A stretch of 20,586 nt of DNA. It comes from Pseudomonadota bacterium. Its GTDB lineage: Bacteria; Pseudomonadota; Alphaproteobacteria; Rhizobiales; Kaistiaceae. The stretch is from contig JAEWAD010000445.1 of assembly GCA_023391905.1 (NCBI GenBank), forward strand, positions 1-20,586, read 5' to 3'. Positions 1 through 7,386 of the stretch are shown here, one piece after another. A program made the position numbers and the translations under genes. The notes beneath the pieces were generated by a model. That model saw only the letters and a program-made list of their open reading frames with translations. It had not been told where the DNA came from and did not search any database. Each line of letters begins with the position of its first letter. Position 1 is the first letter of the stretch.

Positions 1-724
1 ATGCATTTGGGGGGGGGGCCGGCCCCCGGGCCGCGCCCGCCGCCGGCCGCGCCCGGTCGGCGCGCCGCAGGATCAACCCGCCATCCGCGGCGACGTCGGC
101 GCCGAGCCCAGCATAGTCGTCGACACCCGGATGCGGGCCCGCCAGCGGCGCCGTGTGGGTCGCGCGGATGACCAGCACCGCGGCGCCGGCCCGCTCGGCG
201 GCCAGGATGCCGGCAGGCGCGTCCTCGAAGATCAGGCAGTCCGAAGCCGAAACGCCGAGCCGCTTCGCCGCGAGCAGATAGCAATCCGGCGCGGGCTTGC
301 CGATCGCCACATCGTCGGCGGTGACGAATACGGCAGGCGGCGTGAGACCGGCGGCCTCGAGCCTCGCCAGCGCCAGCGCGCGCGGCGCAGAGGTGACGAT
401 CGCCCAGCGATCCGGCGGCAGGCTGGCGAGGAACGCCCCGGCGCCACCGATTTCGCGCACGCCCTCGACATCGGCGATCTCGGCCTCGGTGACCTTGTCG
501 GCCTCGGCATCGGCATCGACGCCGGGAAGGCCGAGCTGCCGGATCGTGTCGACGGCGCGCTTGCCGTGCAGGGTCGGCAGGAAGGCGGCGACGTCGAGCC
601 CGTGCCCCGCCGCCCAGCGCGACCAGACCCGCTCGGCCGCCTCGATCGAGGTCAGCAACGTTCCGTCCATGTCGAACAGGAAGGCGGCGAAGGCGCGGCC
701 GCCGAACTCTACGTCAGTCGTCAT
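1..724 (-). CDS. HAD-IA family phosphatase (sugar-phosphatase type), 3' end cut by window edge
   Basis: This is a haloacid dehalogenase-superfamily hydrolase, likely cytosolic and likely acting on a small sugar or polyol phosphate. The four HAD motifs are visible in order: DMDGT (nucleophile D18, acid/base D20), T111/S112 in the VTSAP segment, K143 in GKPAPD, and the acidic pair E167/D168 in FEDAPAG. The all-helical cap lies roughly at residues 30-95, which fits the beta-phosphoglucomutase/DOG phosphatase branch. The ATG at 724 follows an AAGGGG ribosome binding site with 5 nt spacing. The frame has no stop before the window edge. Relatives usually end near residue 220, so residues after the LILRRA segment (about 222-241, Ala/Pro/Gly/Arg-rich) are suspect and come from low-complexity sequence. 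It is divergent from the aldo/keto reductase gene. The exact substrate cannot be read from the sequence. Confidence 0.85.
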   Translation of the reverse strand, partial: MTTDVEFGGRAFAAFLFDMDGTLLTSIEAAERVWSRWAAGHGLDVAAFLPTLHGKRAVDTIRQLGLPGVDADAEADKVTEAEIADVEGVREIGGAGAFLASLPPDRWAIVTSAPRALALARLEAAGLTPPAVFVTADDVAIGKPAPDCYLLAAKRLGVSASDCLIFEDAPAGILAAERAGAAVLVIRATHTAPLAGPHPGVDDYAGLGADVAADGGLILRRADRARPAAGAARGPAPPPNA

Positions 725-924
725 CGAAACCCCTTCGAGCGTGTGCCGGAGATCCTATCGGCCAGACCCCATAGACGCATGTGGCGCTGCTGTCAGCCCC
801 GGATCTGGCGGTCGTGACGCGGCATCCGCCTTTGCCACCCGCCCGCCGGACGGAGTATGGTCGCGCCGTTCGCGCCGGCGCCCGCGCCGGAGCGATCCCG
901 TTGTTTCCATCCAGGATCGATCCA
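725..924. other. Divergent intergenic region between the HAD and aldo/keto reductase genes
   Basis: These 200 bases hold the promoters of two divergent genes. I see no convincing -35/-10 pair. A TATGGT near the middle could serve as a plus-strand -10 element but lacks a well-spaced -35. The 3' part repeats the octamer CGCGCCGG. No operator-like palindrome stands out. Confidence 0.4.
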
Positions 925-1896
925 ATGTTCGAAAAGCGCCCCGTCGGGCACACCTCGCTGGCCGTCGGCAGCCTGTCCTTCGGCTGTGCCTCCATCGGCA
1001 ATCTCGGCTCCGCCATCAGCGACGCCCAGGCCACCGAGGTGCTCAACCGGGCCTGGGATACCGGCATCCGCTATTTCGACACGGCGCCGCATTACGGCCG
1101 CGGACGCTCGGAACAGCGGCTCGGCCGCTTCCTGGCCGGCAAGCCACGCGGCGACTATGCCATCTCGACCAAGGTCGGCCGCGTGCTGCGCCCAGGCGAA
1201 CAGCTGGCCGAGGCCGACGGCTTCGCCGATCCGCTGCCCAACGCCGTGCACTACGACTACACCGAGGCCGGCTTCGCCGAGAGCCTGGAGAGCAGCCGCG
1301 CACGGCTCGGCGTCGATTACATCGACATCGTCTTCGTGCACGACATCGGCCCGTACACGCACGGCCCCGCCGGCGAGCACCATGTCGAGGACCTGCTGTC
1401 GAGCGGCCTGCCCTACCTCGCCCGCCTGAAGGCCGAGGGCAAGATCGGCGCCTACGGCCTCGGCGTGAACGAGACCGAGATCTGCCTGCGCGTGCTGCGC
1501 CAGCATCCGCTCGACGTCATCCTGATGGCCGGCCGCTGGACCCTGCTCGACCGCGACGCGGAGGCCGAGCTGGCGCCGCTCTGCCGCGAGCGCGGCACCA
1601 GCTTCGTGCTGGGCGGAATCTTCAATTCCGGCATCCTCGCGACCGGCGCCAAGCCCGGCGCCTGGTTCAACTACGAACCGGCGAGCGAGGAAATCCTCGG
1701 CAAGGTGCGCGACCTCGAGACGCGCTGCGCCGCCCATGGCGTGACGCTGCCGCATGCGGCGCTGCAGTTCGCGCTGACGCGCCCCGGCGTCGCCAGCGTG
1801 CTGCTCGGCACCAGCAAGACGAGCTCGCTCGACCGCAACCTGGCAATGGCGGCCGAGCCGCTGTCGCCCGAGGCGGCCGCCGCGCTGTTCGACTGA
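925..1896 (+). CDS. Aldo/keto reductase, D-threo-aldose 1-dehydrogenase type
   Basis: This 323-residue protein is an aldo/keto reductase with a complete catalytic tetrad: D52 and Y57 in FDTAPHYGRGRSE, K83 in STKVGR, and H139 in FVHDIGP. The phrase FDTAPxYGxGRSExxLG is typical of the L-fucose/D-threo-aldose 1-dehydrogenase and L-galactose dehydrogenase branch, which oxidises the anomeric carbon of free aldoses to lactones with NAD(P). Pyridoxal 4-dehydrogenase is a close relative and an alternative. The ATG at 925 was chosen because the family N-terminus (FEKRPVG, then the conserved SLSFG) starts there; the frame stays open upstream but has no family sequence. A lactone product would suit the SMP-30 lactonase encoded convergently just beyond the shared hairpin, so a role in the same pathway is likely but inferred. 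Confidence 0.85.
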   Translation: MFEKRPVGHTSLAVGSLSFGCASIGNLGSAISDAQATEVLNRAWDTGIRYFDTAPHYGRGRSEQRLGRFLAGKPRGDYAISTKVGRVLRPGEQLAEADGFADPLPNAVHYDYTEAGFAESLESSRARLGVDYIDIVFVHDIGPYTHGPAGEHHVEDLLSSGLPYLARLKAEGKIGAYGLGVNETEICLRVLRQHPLDVILMAGRWTLLDRDAEAELAPLCRERGTSFVLGGIFNSGILATGAKPGAWFNYEPASEEILGKVRDLETRCAAHGVTLPHAALQFALTRPGVASVLLGTSKTSSLDRNLAMAAEPLSPEAAAALFD

Positions 1897-1905
1897 GGTT
1901 CCTGC

Positions 1906-1930
1906 CCGGCCGCCGCGATGCGGCGGCCGG
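1906..1930. terminator. Bidirectional hairpin terminator between convergent genes
   Basis: A perfect inverted repeat has 11-bp arms (CCGGCCGCCGC and its complement) around a 3-nt GAT loop. It fills the 37-bp gap between the stop of the aldo/keto reductase gene and the stop of the lactonase gene. On the plus strand it is followed only by TTCT, so the U-tract is weak. A shared terminator is the likely role. Confidence 0.7.
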
Positions 1931-1933
1931 TTC

Positions 1934-2860
1934 TCAGGGCGCCGCGCCGCGCGCGTTGACCCGACAGAGATAGACGGACGTGGTCGCCGTCATCATCAGC
2001 ACATCACGTTCCGCTCCGCCGAAGGTCAGATTGGCCGCCCGCTCCGGCAGCAGCACCTGGCCGATCCGCGTGCCGTCCGGCAGGTAGCAATGGACGCCGT
2101 CCTCGGCGCCCATCCAGAGCCGGCCTTCCGTATCCACCCGCAGCCCGTCGAACTGCCTCGCGGGATTGTCGGCCAGAACCTCCCCGCCCGTGAGATCGCC
2201 ATCCGGCCCGACCCGGAAGCGGCGGACATGGTTCGGCCCGTCCGGCGCCTGGGTGCTGCCGGTGTCGACGATGTAGAGCAGGCTTTCGTCCGGCGAGAAG
2301 GCGAGTCCGTTCGGCATGACGAAATCCTCGGTCATCTGGCGGACATCGCCAGTCGCCGGATCGAAGCGATAGACATGACAGCCCTCGACGTCGGGTCCGT
2401 CCGGCCGGTCCGCCGCGCGGCCATAGGTCGGGTCGGTGAACCACACCGTGCCATCCGATTTCACCACGACGTCGTTGGGCGAATGGAAGCGCCGGCCGCC
2501 GATGCCGTCGACCAGCGCCGTCAGGCTGCCATCCGGCTCCCGGCGCACGATCCGGTGCGTCGTCTGCTCGCAGGTGACGAGCCGGCCGGCACGGTCGACC
2601 GTACTGCCGTTCGGGCTGTTCGCGGGATGGCGGAAGGTCGCGACCGTGCCGGTAGCCGGCGCGTAGCTCAGCATCCGGTCGCCGGGAATGTCCGACCAGA
2701 CGAGTAGGCCTCTGTCGGCAAGCCAGGCCGGTCCCTCGACCCAGCGCCCGCCCGTCCAGACGCGCTCCACCTGCGCGTCCGGCACCATGCAGTCAACGAA
2801 ACGGGGATCGAGGACCGCGAAGGCGGGAACGCCGAGCGGGCCGAGCCCCGCCGCTACCAA
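1934..2860 (-). CDS. SMP-30/gluconolactonase family sugar lactonase
   Basis: This 308-residue six-bladed beta-propeller hydrolase opens sugar lactones to aldonic acids. Candidate metal ligands of the SMP-30/regucalcin family are present: E42 in VEGPAW, N184 in MPNGLAFSPD and D238 in FDGLRVD; the second-shell-type SPND motif is at 127-130. No signal peptide is seen, so it should act in the cytosol. The start is a TTG at 2860 that overlaps the stop codon of the upstream dehydratase gene, suggesting translational coupling. The next in-frame ATG (2788, residue 25) would remove the conserved F-x-V-L-D-P-x-F segment, so I prefer the TTG despite a weak ribosome binding site. It is the last gene of the ten-gene minus-strand operon and ends at the bidirectional hairpin. 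It fits between a sugar dehydrogenase and an aldonate dehydratase. Confidence 0.88.
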   Translation of the reverse strand: MVAAGLGPLGVPAFAVLDPRFVDCMVPDAQVERVWTGGRWVEGPAWLADRGLLVWSDIPGDRMLSYAPATGTVATFRHPANSPNGSTVDRAGRLVTCEQTTHRIVRREPDGSLTALVDGIGGRRFHSPNDVVVKSDGTVWFTDPTYGRAADRPDGPDVEGCHVYRFDPATGDVRQMTEDFVMPNGLAFSPDESLLYIVDTGSTQAPDGPNHVRRFRVGPDGDLTGGEVLADNPARQFDGLRVDTEGRLWMGAEDGVHCYLPDGTRIGQVLLPERAANLTFGGAERDVLMMTATTSVYLCRVNARGAAP

Positions 2861-4005
2861 TTCGTCACCGATCCGTCGCGGCGCTTCAGATGCGGCGCTT
2901 CCCAGAACTTGAAGCTCTGCTTCTTGATCAGTTCCTCGTTGACCTCGACGCCCAGTCCCGGCGTGTCGAGGACCGGATAGTGCGCCTTGTCGATGCGCGG
3001 CTGGACGGGGAAGAATTCGGAATTGTCGAAACCGAGCTGCTCGGCCGTCGAGGTACGCGTCTCAAGCCAGGAGAAGTTCGGCACCGCCGCCGCGAAGTGC
3101 ACCGTCGCCGCCGTGCAGACCGGCCCGAGCGGATTGTGCGGCATCATGTCGACATAGTGCGCCTCGCTCCAGCCGGCGACTTTCATCGACTCGGTCAGGC
3201 CGCCGACATTGCAGACGTCGATGCGGTTGAACTGGTGGATGTCGCGCTCGATGTAGGGCAGGAACTGCCATTTCGAGGCGAACTCCTCACCGATCGCGAA
3301 GGGCACGTCGACCATCCGCCGCAGCGCCTCATAGGCTTCCGGCGTCTCGTCGCGGATCGGCTCCTCGAGGAAGTCGAGCGTGCCGGACGGCATCTTCTGG
3401 CAGAAGCTCGCGGCTTCGGCGACCGAGAGGCGGTGGTGGTAGTCGATGCCGAGCACGACCTCCTCGCCCAGCGCCTCGCGTGCCTTGACGCACCATTTCG
3501 CCGTTGCCGCGATGTGTTCACGCGGTTCGTAGATCGTGCTGTCGCCATGCCCCGAGGGCGACAGGCGCATCGCCGTCCAGCCGGCCTCGATCAACGCCCT
3601 CGCCTGCTCGATCATCTTCTCGCCGGGCGGCGCCGAGGTGGTGGCGAAGGTCGGGATGCGGTCGCGCTGCTTGCCGCCGAGCAGCTGGTAGACCGGCACG
3701 CCGAGCGACTTGCCGAGAATGTCGTAGAGCGCGATGTCGATCGCCGAGATCGCCGCCTGCAGCACGCGGCCGCCCTCGAAATACTGGCTGCGATACATCT
3801 CCTGCCAGAGCGCGCCGATCTGGCGCGGATCGCGTCCGATCAGGAATTCCCGGTAGTGGTCGATCGCGCCGACGACGGCCTTCTCGCGGCCGGAGAGGCC
3901 GCTTTCGCCCCATCCATAGATGCCTTCATCGGTCTCTACCTTGACGAGCAGCTGGTTGCGGATGCCGACCCAGACCGGATAGGCGAGAATGGCGGTGATC
4001 TTCAT
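2854..4005 (-). CDS. Enolase-superfamily sugar acid dehydratase, D-galactonate dehydratase type
   Basis: This 383-residue member of the mandelate racemase/muconate lactonizing subgroup probably dehydrates an aldonic acid to a 2-keto-3-deoxy acid in the cytosol. The magnesium ligands are visible as D188 (GIDYHHR), E214 (LEEP) and E240 (GEE). H190, two residues after the first ligand, and H290 in MPHNPLGP match the two catalytic histidines of D-galactonate dehydratase. The N-terminal capping domain (residues 1-115, with GWGE at 31-34 and YQLLGGK near 106-112) and full length agree with the family. The ATG at 4005 follows the repeat-bearing spacer. The lactonase start overlaps its stop. Galactonate is the default substrate, but arabinonate, fuconate or related acids are possible because specificity in this family is set by loops I cannot score by eye. 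Confidence 0.88.
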   Translation of the reverse strand: MKITAILAYPVWVGIRNQLLVKVETDEGIYGWGESGLSGREKAVVGAIDHYREFLIGRDPRQIGALWQEMYRSQYFEGGRVLQAAISAIDIALYDILGKSLGVPVYQLLGGKQRDRIPTFATTSAPPGEKMIEQARALIEAGWTAMRLSPSGHGDSTIYEPREHIAATAKWCVKAREALGEEVVLGIDYHHRLSVAEAASFCQKMPSGTLDFLEEPIRDETPEAYEALRRMVDVPFAIGEEFASKWQFLPYIERDIHQFNRIDVCNVGGLTESMKVAGWSEAHYVDMMPHNPLGPVCTAATVHFAAAVPNFSWLETRTSTAEQLGFDNSEFFPVQPRIDKAHYPVLDTPGLGVEVNEELIKKQSFKFWEAPHLKRRDGSVTNW

Positions 4006-4036
4006 GATGGGAACATCCGGGCTCTGATCTGACTTT

Positions 4037-4162
4037 CACCTCTCGCCTCAAGGGAGAGGTCGGAGCGAAGCTCCGGGTGAGGGTTTAGGGAACTATCCGG
4101 GTGAGGCAGTAAACCCTCACCCGCCGGCCTTCGGCCGTCGACCTCTCCCTCAGGGAGAGGTG
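4037..4162. repeat. REP-like long inverted repeat between two dehydratase genes
   Basis: Two ~51-53-base arms (4037-4087 and 4110-4162) are imperfect inverted copies of each other. Each starts at the outer end with CACCTCTC, holds a small internal palindrome (AGGGAGAGGT side and a GAGCGAAGCTC or GGCCGAAGGCC stem) and ends inward with GGGTGAGGGTTTA. A partial extra copy, CCGGGTGAGG, lies in the 22-base centre. Sequences of this pattern are dispersed repeats in many proteobacterial genomes. Transcribed inside the operon, it would form a large mRNA hairpin between the ManD-type gene and the galactonate-dehydratase-type gene. Confidence 0.85.
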
Positions 4163-4174
4163 AAGATCGGTGGC

Positions 4175-5386
4175 TCACCAGTGCCAGAGCGTGCCGTCCT
4201 CGAGCCGGTTCACCGGCAGGTAGGCGCGCTCATAGGGGTATTTGGCAGCCAGCGCCTCGTCGATGTCGACGCCGTGGCCCGGCGCCTCGCCCGGATGCAG
4301 ATAGCCGCCGTCCTGCCGCCAGGCATGCGGGAAGACCTCGTGCATCAGCGGCGTGTAGCCGGAGAATTCCTGGATGCCGAAATTCGGTACCCAGAGGTCG
4401 ATATGCACGTTGGCGCCCATCGCCACCGGCGACACGTCCATCGGCCCGTGGCAGGCGGTGCGGACATGGTAGATCGAGGCGAAGTCGAAGATCCGCCGCA
4501 GGCCCGTCACGCCGCCGGCATGCACCGAGGTGGTGCGGATATAGTCGATCAGCTGTTCCTCGATCAGAAGCCGCGCGTCCCAGATCGTGTTGAAGATCTC
4601 GCCAAGCGCGATCGGCGTCGTCGTGTGCTGGCGGATGAGGCGGTAGCCCTCCTGCAGCTCGGCCGGCACCGGATCCTCCAGCCAGAACAGGCGGAAGGGC
4701 TCGAGGTCCTTGCCGAGGCGCGCCGCCTCGATCGGGGTCAGGCGGTGATGCGTGTCGTGCAGCAGGTGCAGGTCGTCGCCATAGGTGTCGCGCAGCTTCG
4801 AGAACAGCTTCGGGATGTGCGTCATGTACTTGGAGGTCGACCAGACCTCCTCATGCGGCAACGCCTCGACCATGCCGCCGGTCGCCTGGTTCGAGCCCTT
4901 GCCGGTGCCGTAGATGGCGGGCAGGCCGGGAATGCCGACCTGGGCGCGGATCGCGACATAGCCCTGCTCGCGCTTCTCGCCGACCGCCTCGACCGCTTCC
5001 TCGATGGTCAGGCCTTGCGCGTGCGAATAGACCATCACCTTCTCGCGCGAGGCGCCGCCGAGCAGCTGGTAGAGCGGCATGTTCGCCGCCTTGGCCTTGA
5101 TGTCCCAGAGCGCCATGTCGACGGCCGAGATCGCCGCCATGGTGATCGGGCCGCGCCGCCAGTAGGCGCCGCGATAGAGATACTGCCAGATGTCCTCGAT
5201 CTGCCCGGCGTCGCGTCCGATCAGGAGCGGCGCCACGTGATCCTGCAGATAGCTGACGACCGAGAGTTCGCGGCCGTTCACCGTCGCGTCGCCGATGCCG
5301 TAGAGGCCCTGGTCGGTGACGATCTTGACCGTGACGAAGTTCCGTCCGGGCGAGCAGACGATGACCTTGACGTCGGTGATTTTCAT
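4175..5386 (-). CDS. manD: ManD/RspA-type D-mannonate dehydratase (enolase superfamily)
   Basis: This 403-residue protein closely follows the ManD family, which converts D-mannonate to 2-keto-3-deoxygluconate. The N-terminus (CPGRNFV-like, here CSPGRNFVTVK), the RGAYWRRGP segment at 72-80, and the C-terminal GHGVDID...LEDGTLWHW match the family along its whole length. Metal ligands are D211, E237 and E263. H213 and H313 (CHGP) are in place, as is the R147/Y159 pair known as the ManD base. It lacks a signal peptide. Known members range from efficient mannonate dehydratases to slow or gluconate-acting enzymes, so the exact substrate remains open. It sits 54 bp after the SDR gene and before the inverted repeat. 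The operon also encodes an unrelated UxuA-type enzyme for nominally the same reaction. Confidence 0.9.
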   Translation of the reverse strand: MKITDVKVIVCSPGRNFVTVKIVTDQGLYGIGDATVNGRELSVVSYLQDHVAPLLIGRDAGQIEDIWQYLYRGAYWRRGPITMAAISAVDMALWDIKAKAANMPLYQLLGGASREKVMVYSHAQGLTIEEAVEAVGEKREQGYVAIRAQVGIPGLPAIYGTGKGSNQATGGMVEALPHEEVWSTSKYMTHIPKLFSKLRDTYGDDLHLLHDTHHRLTPIEAARLGKDLEPFRLFWLEDPVPAELQEGYRLIRQHTTTPIALGEIFNTIWDARLLIEEQLIDYIRTTSVHAGGVTGLRRIFDFASIYHVRTACHGPMDVSPVAMGANVHIDLWVPNFGIQEFSGYTPLMHEVFPHAWRQDGGYLHPGEAPGHGVDIDEALAAKYPYERAYLPVNRLEDGTLWHW

Positions 5387-5440
5387 GGGGTGTTGCCTTG
5401 GATGACCTGAAGCTTGGCGAGGGGAGCGGATGCGGCGCGA

Positions 5441-6271
5441 TCAGTTCGGGCCGTGTCGCCAGCCGAGCAGCCGCTCGGCCTTGGCGGAGGAGAAGAAGCT
5501 CTTGTTGCCGTCGAGCGGGGTGCGGAACGGCACGTCTGGATAGAAGCGCGCCGCGAGTTCCGCCGTCGGGATCTCCATCACCGAGTCCGGCTCGATGATG
5601 TAGAACACCTCGTGGCCGAACCAGGGGGCCTCGAGCGCCAGCAGGCAGGCGCGCGCCGCCGCGTCATAGAGCGTGTAGGCCCACAGATGCTTCGACCGGT
5701 CCACATCGGCGACGCCATAGGCCTCGGCCGCCTTCCGCCGGTCGTCGACGACGAGATGGAAGCGCATGCTGGCGATGCGCAGGTTGTCATGACGCCGCGC
5801 GAAGCAGTCGGCCTGCTGCTCGCAGATCCATTTCGACAGGCTGTACGGTTCTTCGCTGTAGTTCGGGTGTTCCTCGTCGACCGGGAAATAGTCGAAGTTG
5901 CCCTTGCGGCTGAACGAGAGGCCGATGGCGTTGACGCTCGACGCCTGCACGATCCGCGTGATGCCGACTTCGACCGCCGCGCGGAGCGCGTTGTAGCTGC
6001 CGACGACATTGTTGTTGTGCACGACGTGGTCGGCATAGCCGATCGGCGCCGGGATCGCCGCCATGTGAATGAGCGCGTCGCAGCCCGAGAACGCCGCGAC
6101 CAGCGCGTCATAGTCGCCGATGTCGGCCTCGACGAAGCGGATGTTCGGCCTTGTGTCCGGTTCGGCCGGCGCCACGCGGTCGATGCTCACGACCTCGTGG
6201 CCCTGTCGCAGCGCCTCGGTGGCGATGGCGCGACCGATCCGCCCGGTTCCGCCGGTAAGGGCAATCTTCAT
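5441..6271 (-). CDS. NAD-dependent extended SDR (epimerase/dehydratase family), possible sugar or uronate dehydrogenase
   Basis: This 276-residue Rossmann-fold enzyme has the glycine-rich TGGTGRIG motif at 6-13, an acidic residue at the end of the second strand (D31), which favours NAD over NADP, and the catalytic set S112 (ASSVNAIG), Y143 and K147 (YSLSK). It is thus an extended short-chain dehydrogenase of the NAD-dependent epimerase/dehydratase family. The compact length and the ASSxxxIG segment recall uronate dehydrogenase, which oxidises galacturonate or glucuronate to an aldarolactone, but a sugar epimerase or another sugar dehydrogenase is equally allowed by what I see. Its place between the UxuA and ManD genes argues for a step in hexuronate or aldose catabolism. 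ATG at 6271 follows an AGGA ribosome binding site. Confidence 0.75.
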   Translation of the reverse strand: MKIALTGGTGRIGRAIATEALRQGHEVVSIDRVAPAEPDTRPNIRFVEADIGDYDALVAAFSGCDALIHMAAIPAPIGYADHVVHNNNVVGSYNALRAAVEVGITRIVQASSVNAIGLSFSRKGNFDYFPVDEEHPNYSEEPYSLSKWICEQQADCFARRHDNLRIASMRFHLVVDDRRKAAEAYGVADVDRSKHLWAYTLYDAAARACLLALEAPWFGHEVFYIIEPDSVMEIPTAELAARFYPDVPFRTPLDGNKSFFSSAKAERLLGWRHGPN

Positions 6272-6295
6272 GGCAGCTGTCCTGTCTCGCGGTCA

Positions 6296-6333
6296 CGCCT
6301 TCGAGCGACGCGGATCCCGGTCGCTCGAAGGCG
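6296..6333 (-). other. Intercistronic hairpin after the uxuA-type gene
   Basis: A perfect inverted repeat has 14-bp arms (CGCCTTCGAGCGAC and its complement) and a 10-nt loop. It lies 15 bp past the stop of the mannonate dehydratase gene and 24 bp before the SDR start. There is no U-tract on the minus strand, so it looks more like an mRNA-processing or stabilising hairpin, or a leaky terminator, than a full stop. Confidence 0.7.
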
Positions 6334-6348
6334 CAGCAACACAAAGGG

Positions 6349-7308
6349 TTAGGCGTAGACGGCCTGGTGCAGGCCGCGGATGTAGCCGATGGCGTAGAGG
6401 CGTCCGAAGGCCGAGTAGCCGGCGTTCTCGTTGCTGTCGCCTTCGACCGTCGGCACATGGTCCGGGCGCAGAACGCCGTCGAAGCCGATGTCGCGATAGG
6501 CCTTCATGCATTCGAGCATGTTGGTCTTGCCGGCGTCGTGCCACGCTTCCTCGAAGCGGGTCGGTGTGCCGATCACGTCGCGGAAGTGCACGAAGGAGAT
6601 CTTCTTGCCGAACTTGCGGATGGCGGCCGGGAGATCGTCGGTCATCAGCGTGAAATTGCCCTGGCAGAGCGTGATCGTGCTCATCGGGCTGTCGACCAGC
6701 TCGATCAGGCGCTGGTAGTTGTCGATCGAGCGCATGATGCGGCCGACGCCGCGGATCGGCGACAGTGGCGGATCATCGGGGTGCATCGAGATCTTGACGC
6801 CAGCCTTCTCGGCGACGGGCAGGACCTTCTTCAGGAAGTAATCGAGGTTGGTCCAGAGCGCCTCCTCGTCGATCGGCGGGTTGCTGGTCAGGTCGGCCGG
6901 CACGTCGTTGACGTCGAAGCTCGTCACGACCGAACCGCCGCGCGACGGCTTGGCGAGGTTGGTGCGCACCCAGTTGAAATCGGTCATCCACTCGTAGCAC
7001 CAGACCGGGATGCCGAGCTTGCCCATGTTCTCGAGCAGCGTGCAGACGGTGGCGATCTCCTCGTCGCGGCCCGGCAGGCCGCGCTTCGCCTTGTTGAGCG
7101 GCGGCCGCGCCTCGATCACCCGCAGCTCGAAGCCGCCAGCCTCGTAGTTCTCCTTCATCCGCTTCAGCGGCGCGTAGTCCCAGGGTGCCTCGCCGGCCCG
7201 AAGGTCGTCGGACGGCAGGCCGCCGACCGCCAGGTCGACGCCCGCCTGCTTGGCGAGTCGCCAGACCGGCGTCACGTTGGGGCTGATGAATTCGGCAATC
7301 TCGAGCAT
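6349..7308 (-). CDS. uxuA: UxuA-type mannonate dehydratase (TIM-barrel), short divergent form
   Basis: UxuA removes water from D-mannonate to give 2-keto-3-deoxygluconate in the hexuronate pathway, using Mn/Fe in a TIM barrel unrelated to the enolase fold. The family metal ligands are visible in order: H176 in SMHPDDPP, C215 in TLCQGN, H241 in FVHFRD and D283 in RPDHVP. The protein has 319 residues, clearly shorter than E. coli UxuA (about 394), and its N-terminal half differs, so it belongs to a divergent subgroup and its substrate could be another aldonate. ATG at 7308 was chosen as the first start consistent with the barrel. It is the first catabolic gene after the transporter genes, 78 bp beyond the second ATPase gene. 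Confidence 0.85.
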   Translation of the reverse strand: MLEIAEFISPNVTPVWRLAKQAGVDLAVGGLPSDDLRAGEAPWDYAPLKRMKENYEAGGFELRVIEARPPLNKAKRGLPGRDEEIATVCTLLENMGKLGIPVWCYEWMTDFNWVRTNLAKPSRGGSVVTSFDVNDVPADLTSNPPIDEEALWTNLDYFLKKVLPVAEKAGVKISMHPDDPPLSPIRGVGRIMRSIDNYQRLIELVDSPMSTITLCQGNFTLMTDDLPAAIRKFGKKISFVHFRDVIGTPTRFEEAWHDAGKTNMLECMKAYRDIGFDGVLRPDHVPTVEGDSNENAGYSAFGRLYAIGYIRGLHQAVYA

Positions 7309-7333
7309 CGTTGCAAAGTTCCTGTATTTCCAA

Positions 7334-7349
7334 CCGGTCGCGCGACCGG
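7334..7349 (-). other. Perfect 16-bp palindrome between transporter and catabolic genes
   Basis: CCGGTCGCGCGACCGG is a perfect palindrome in the 78-bp gap between the second ATPase gene and the uxuA-type gene. In RNA only a stem with a short loop of the central CGCG could form. It may mark an mRNA boundary between the transport and catabolic halves of the operon; a protein site is also possible. No U-tract follows. Confidence 0.5.
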
Positions 7350-7386
7350 CCTCTTCGAACGGGTGGACGTGGGGGGAGGAAGAGCT

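Noticed and set aside
4037..4162. The inverted repeat as a transposon end or CRISPR
   Set aside because: There are only two arms with a 22-base centre, no transposase, and no regularly spaced repeats. The pattern fits a dispersed REP-like element.
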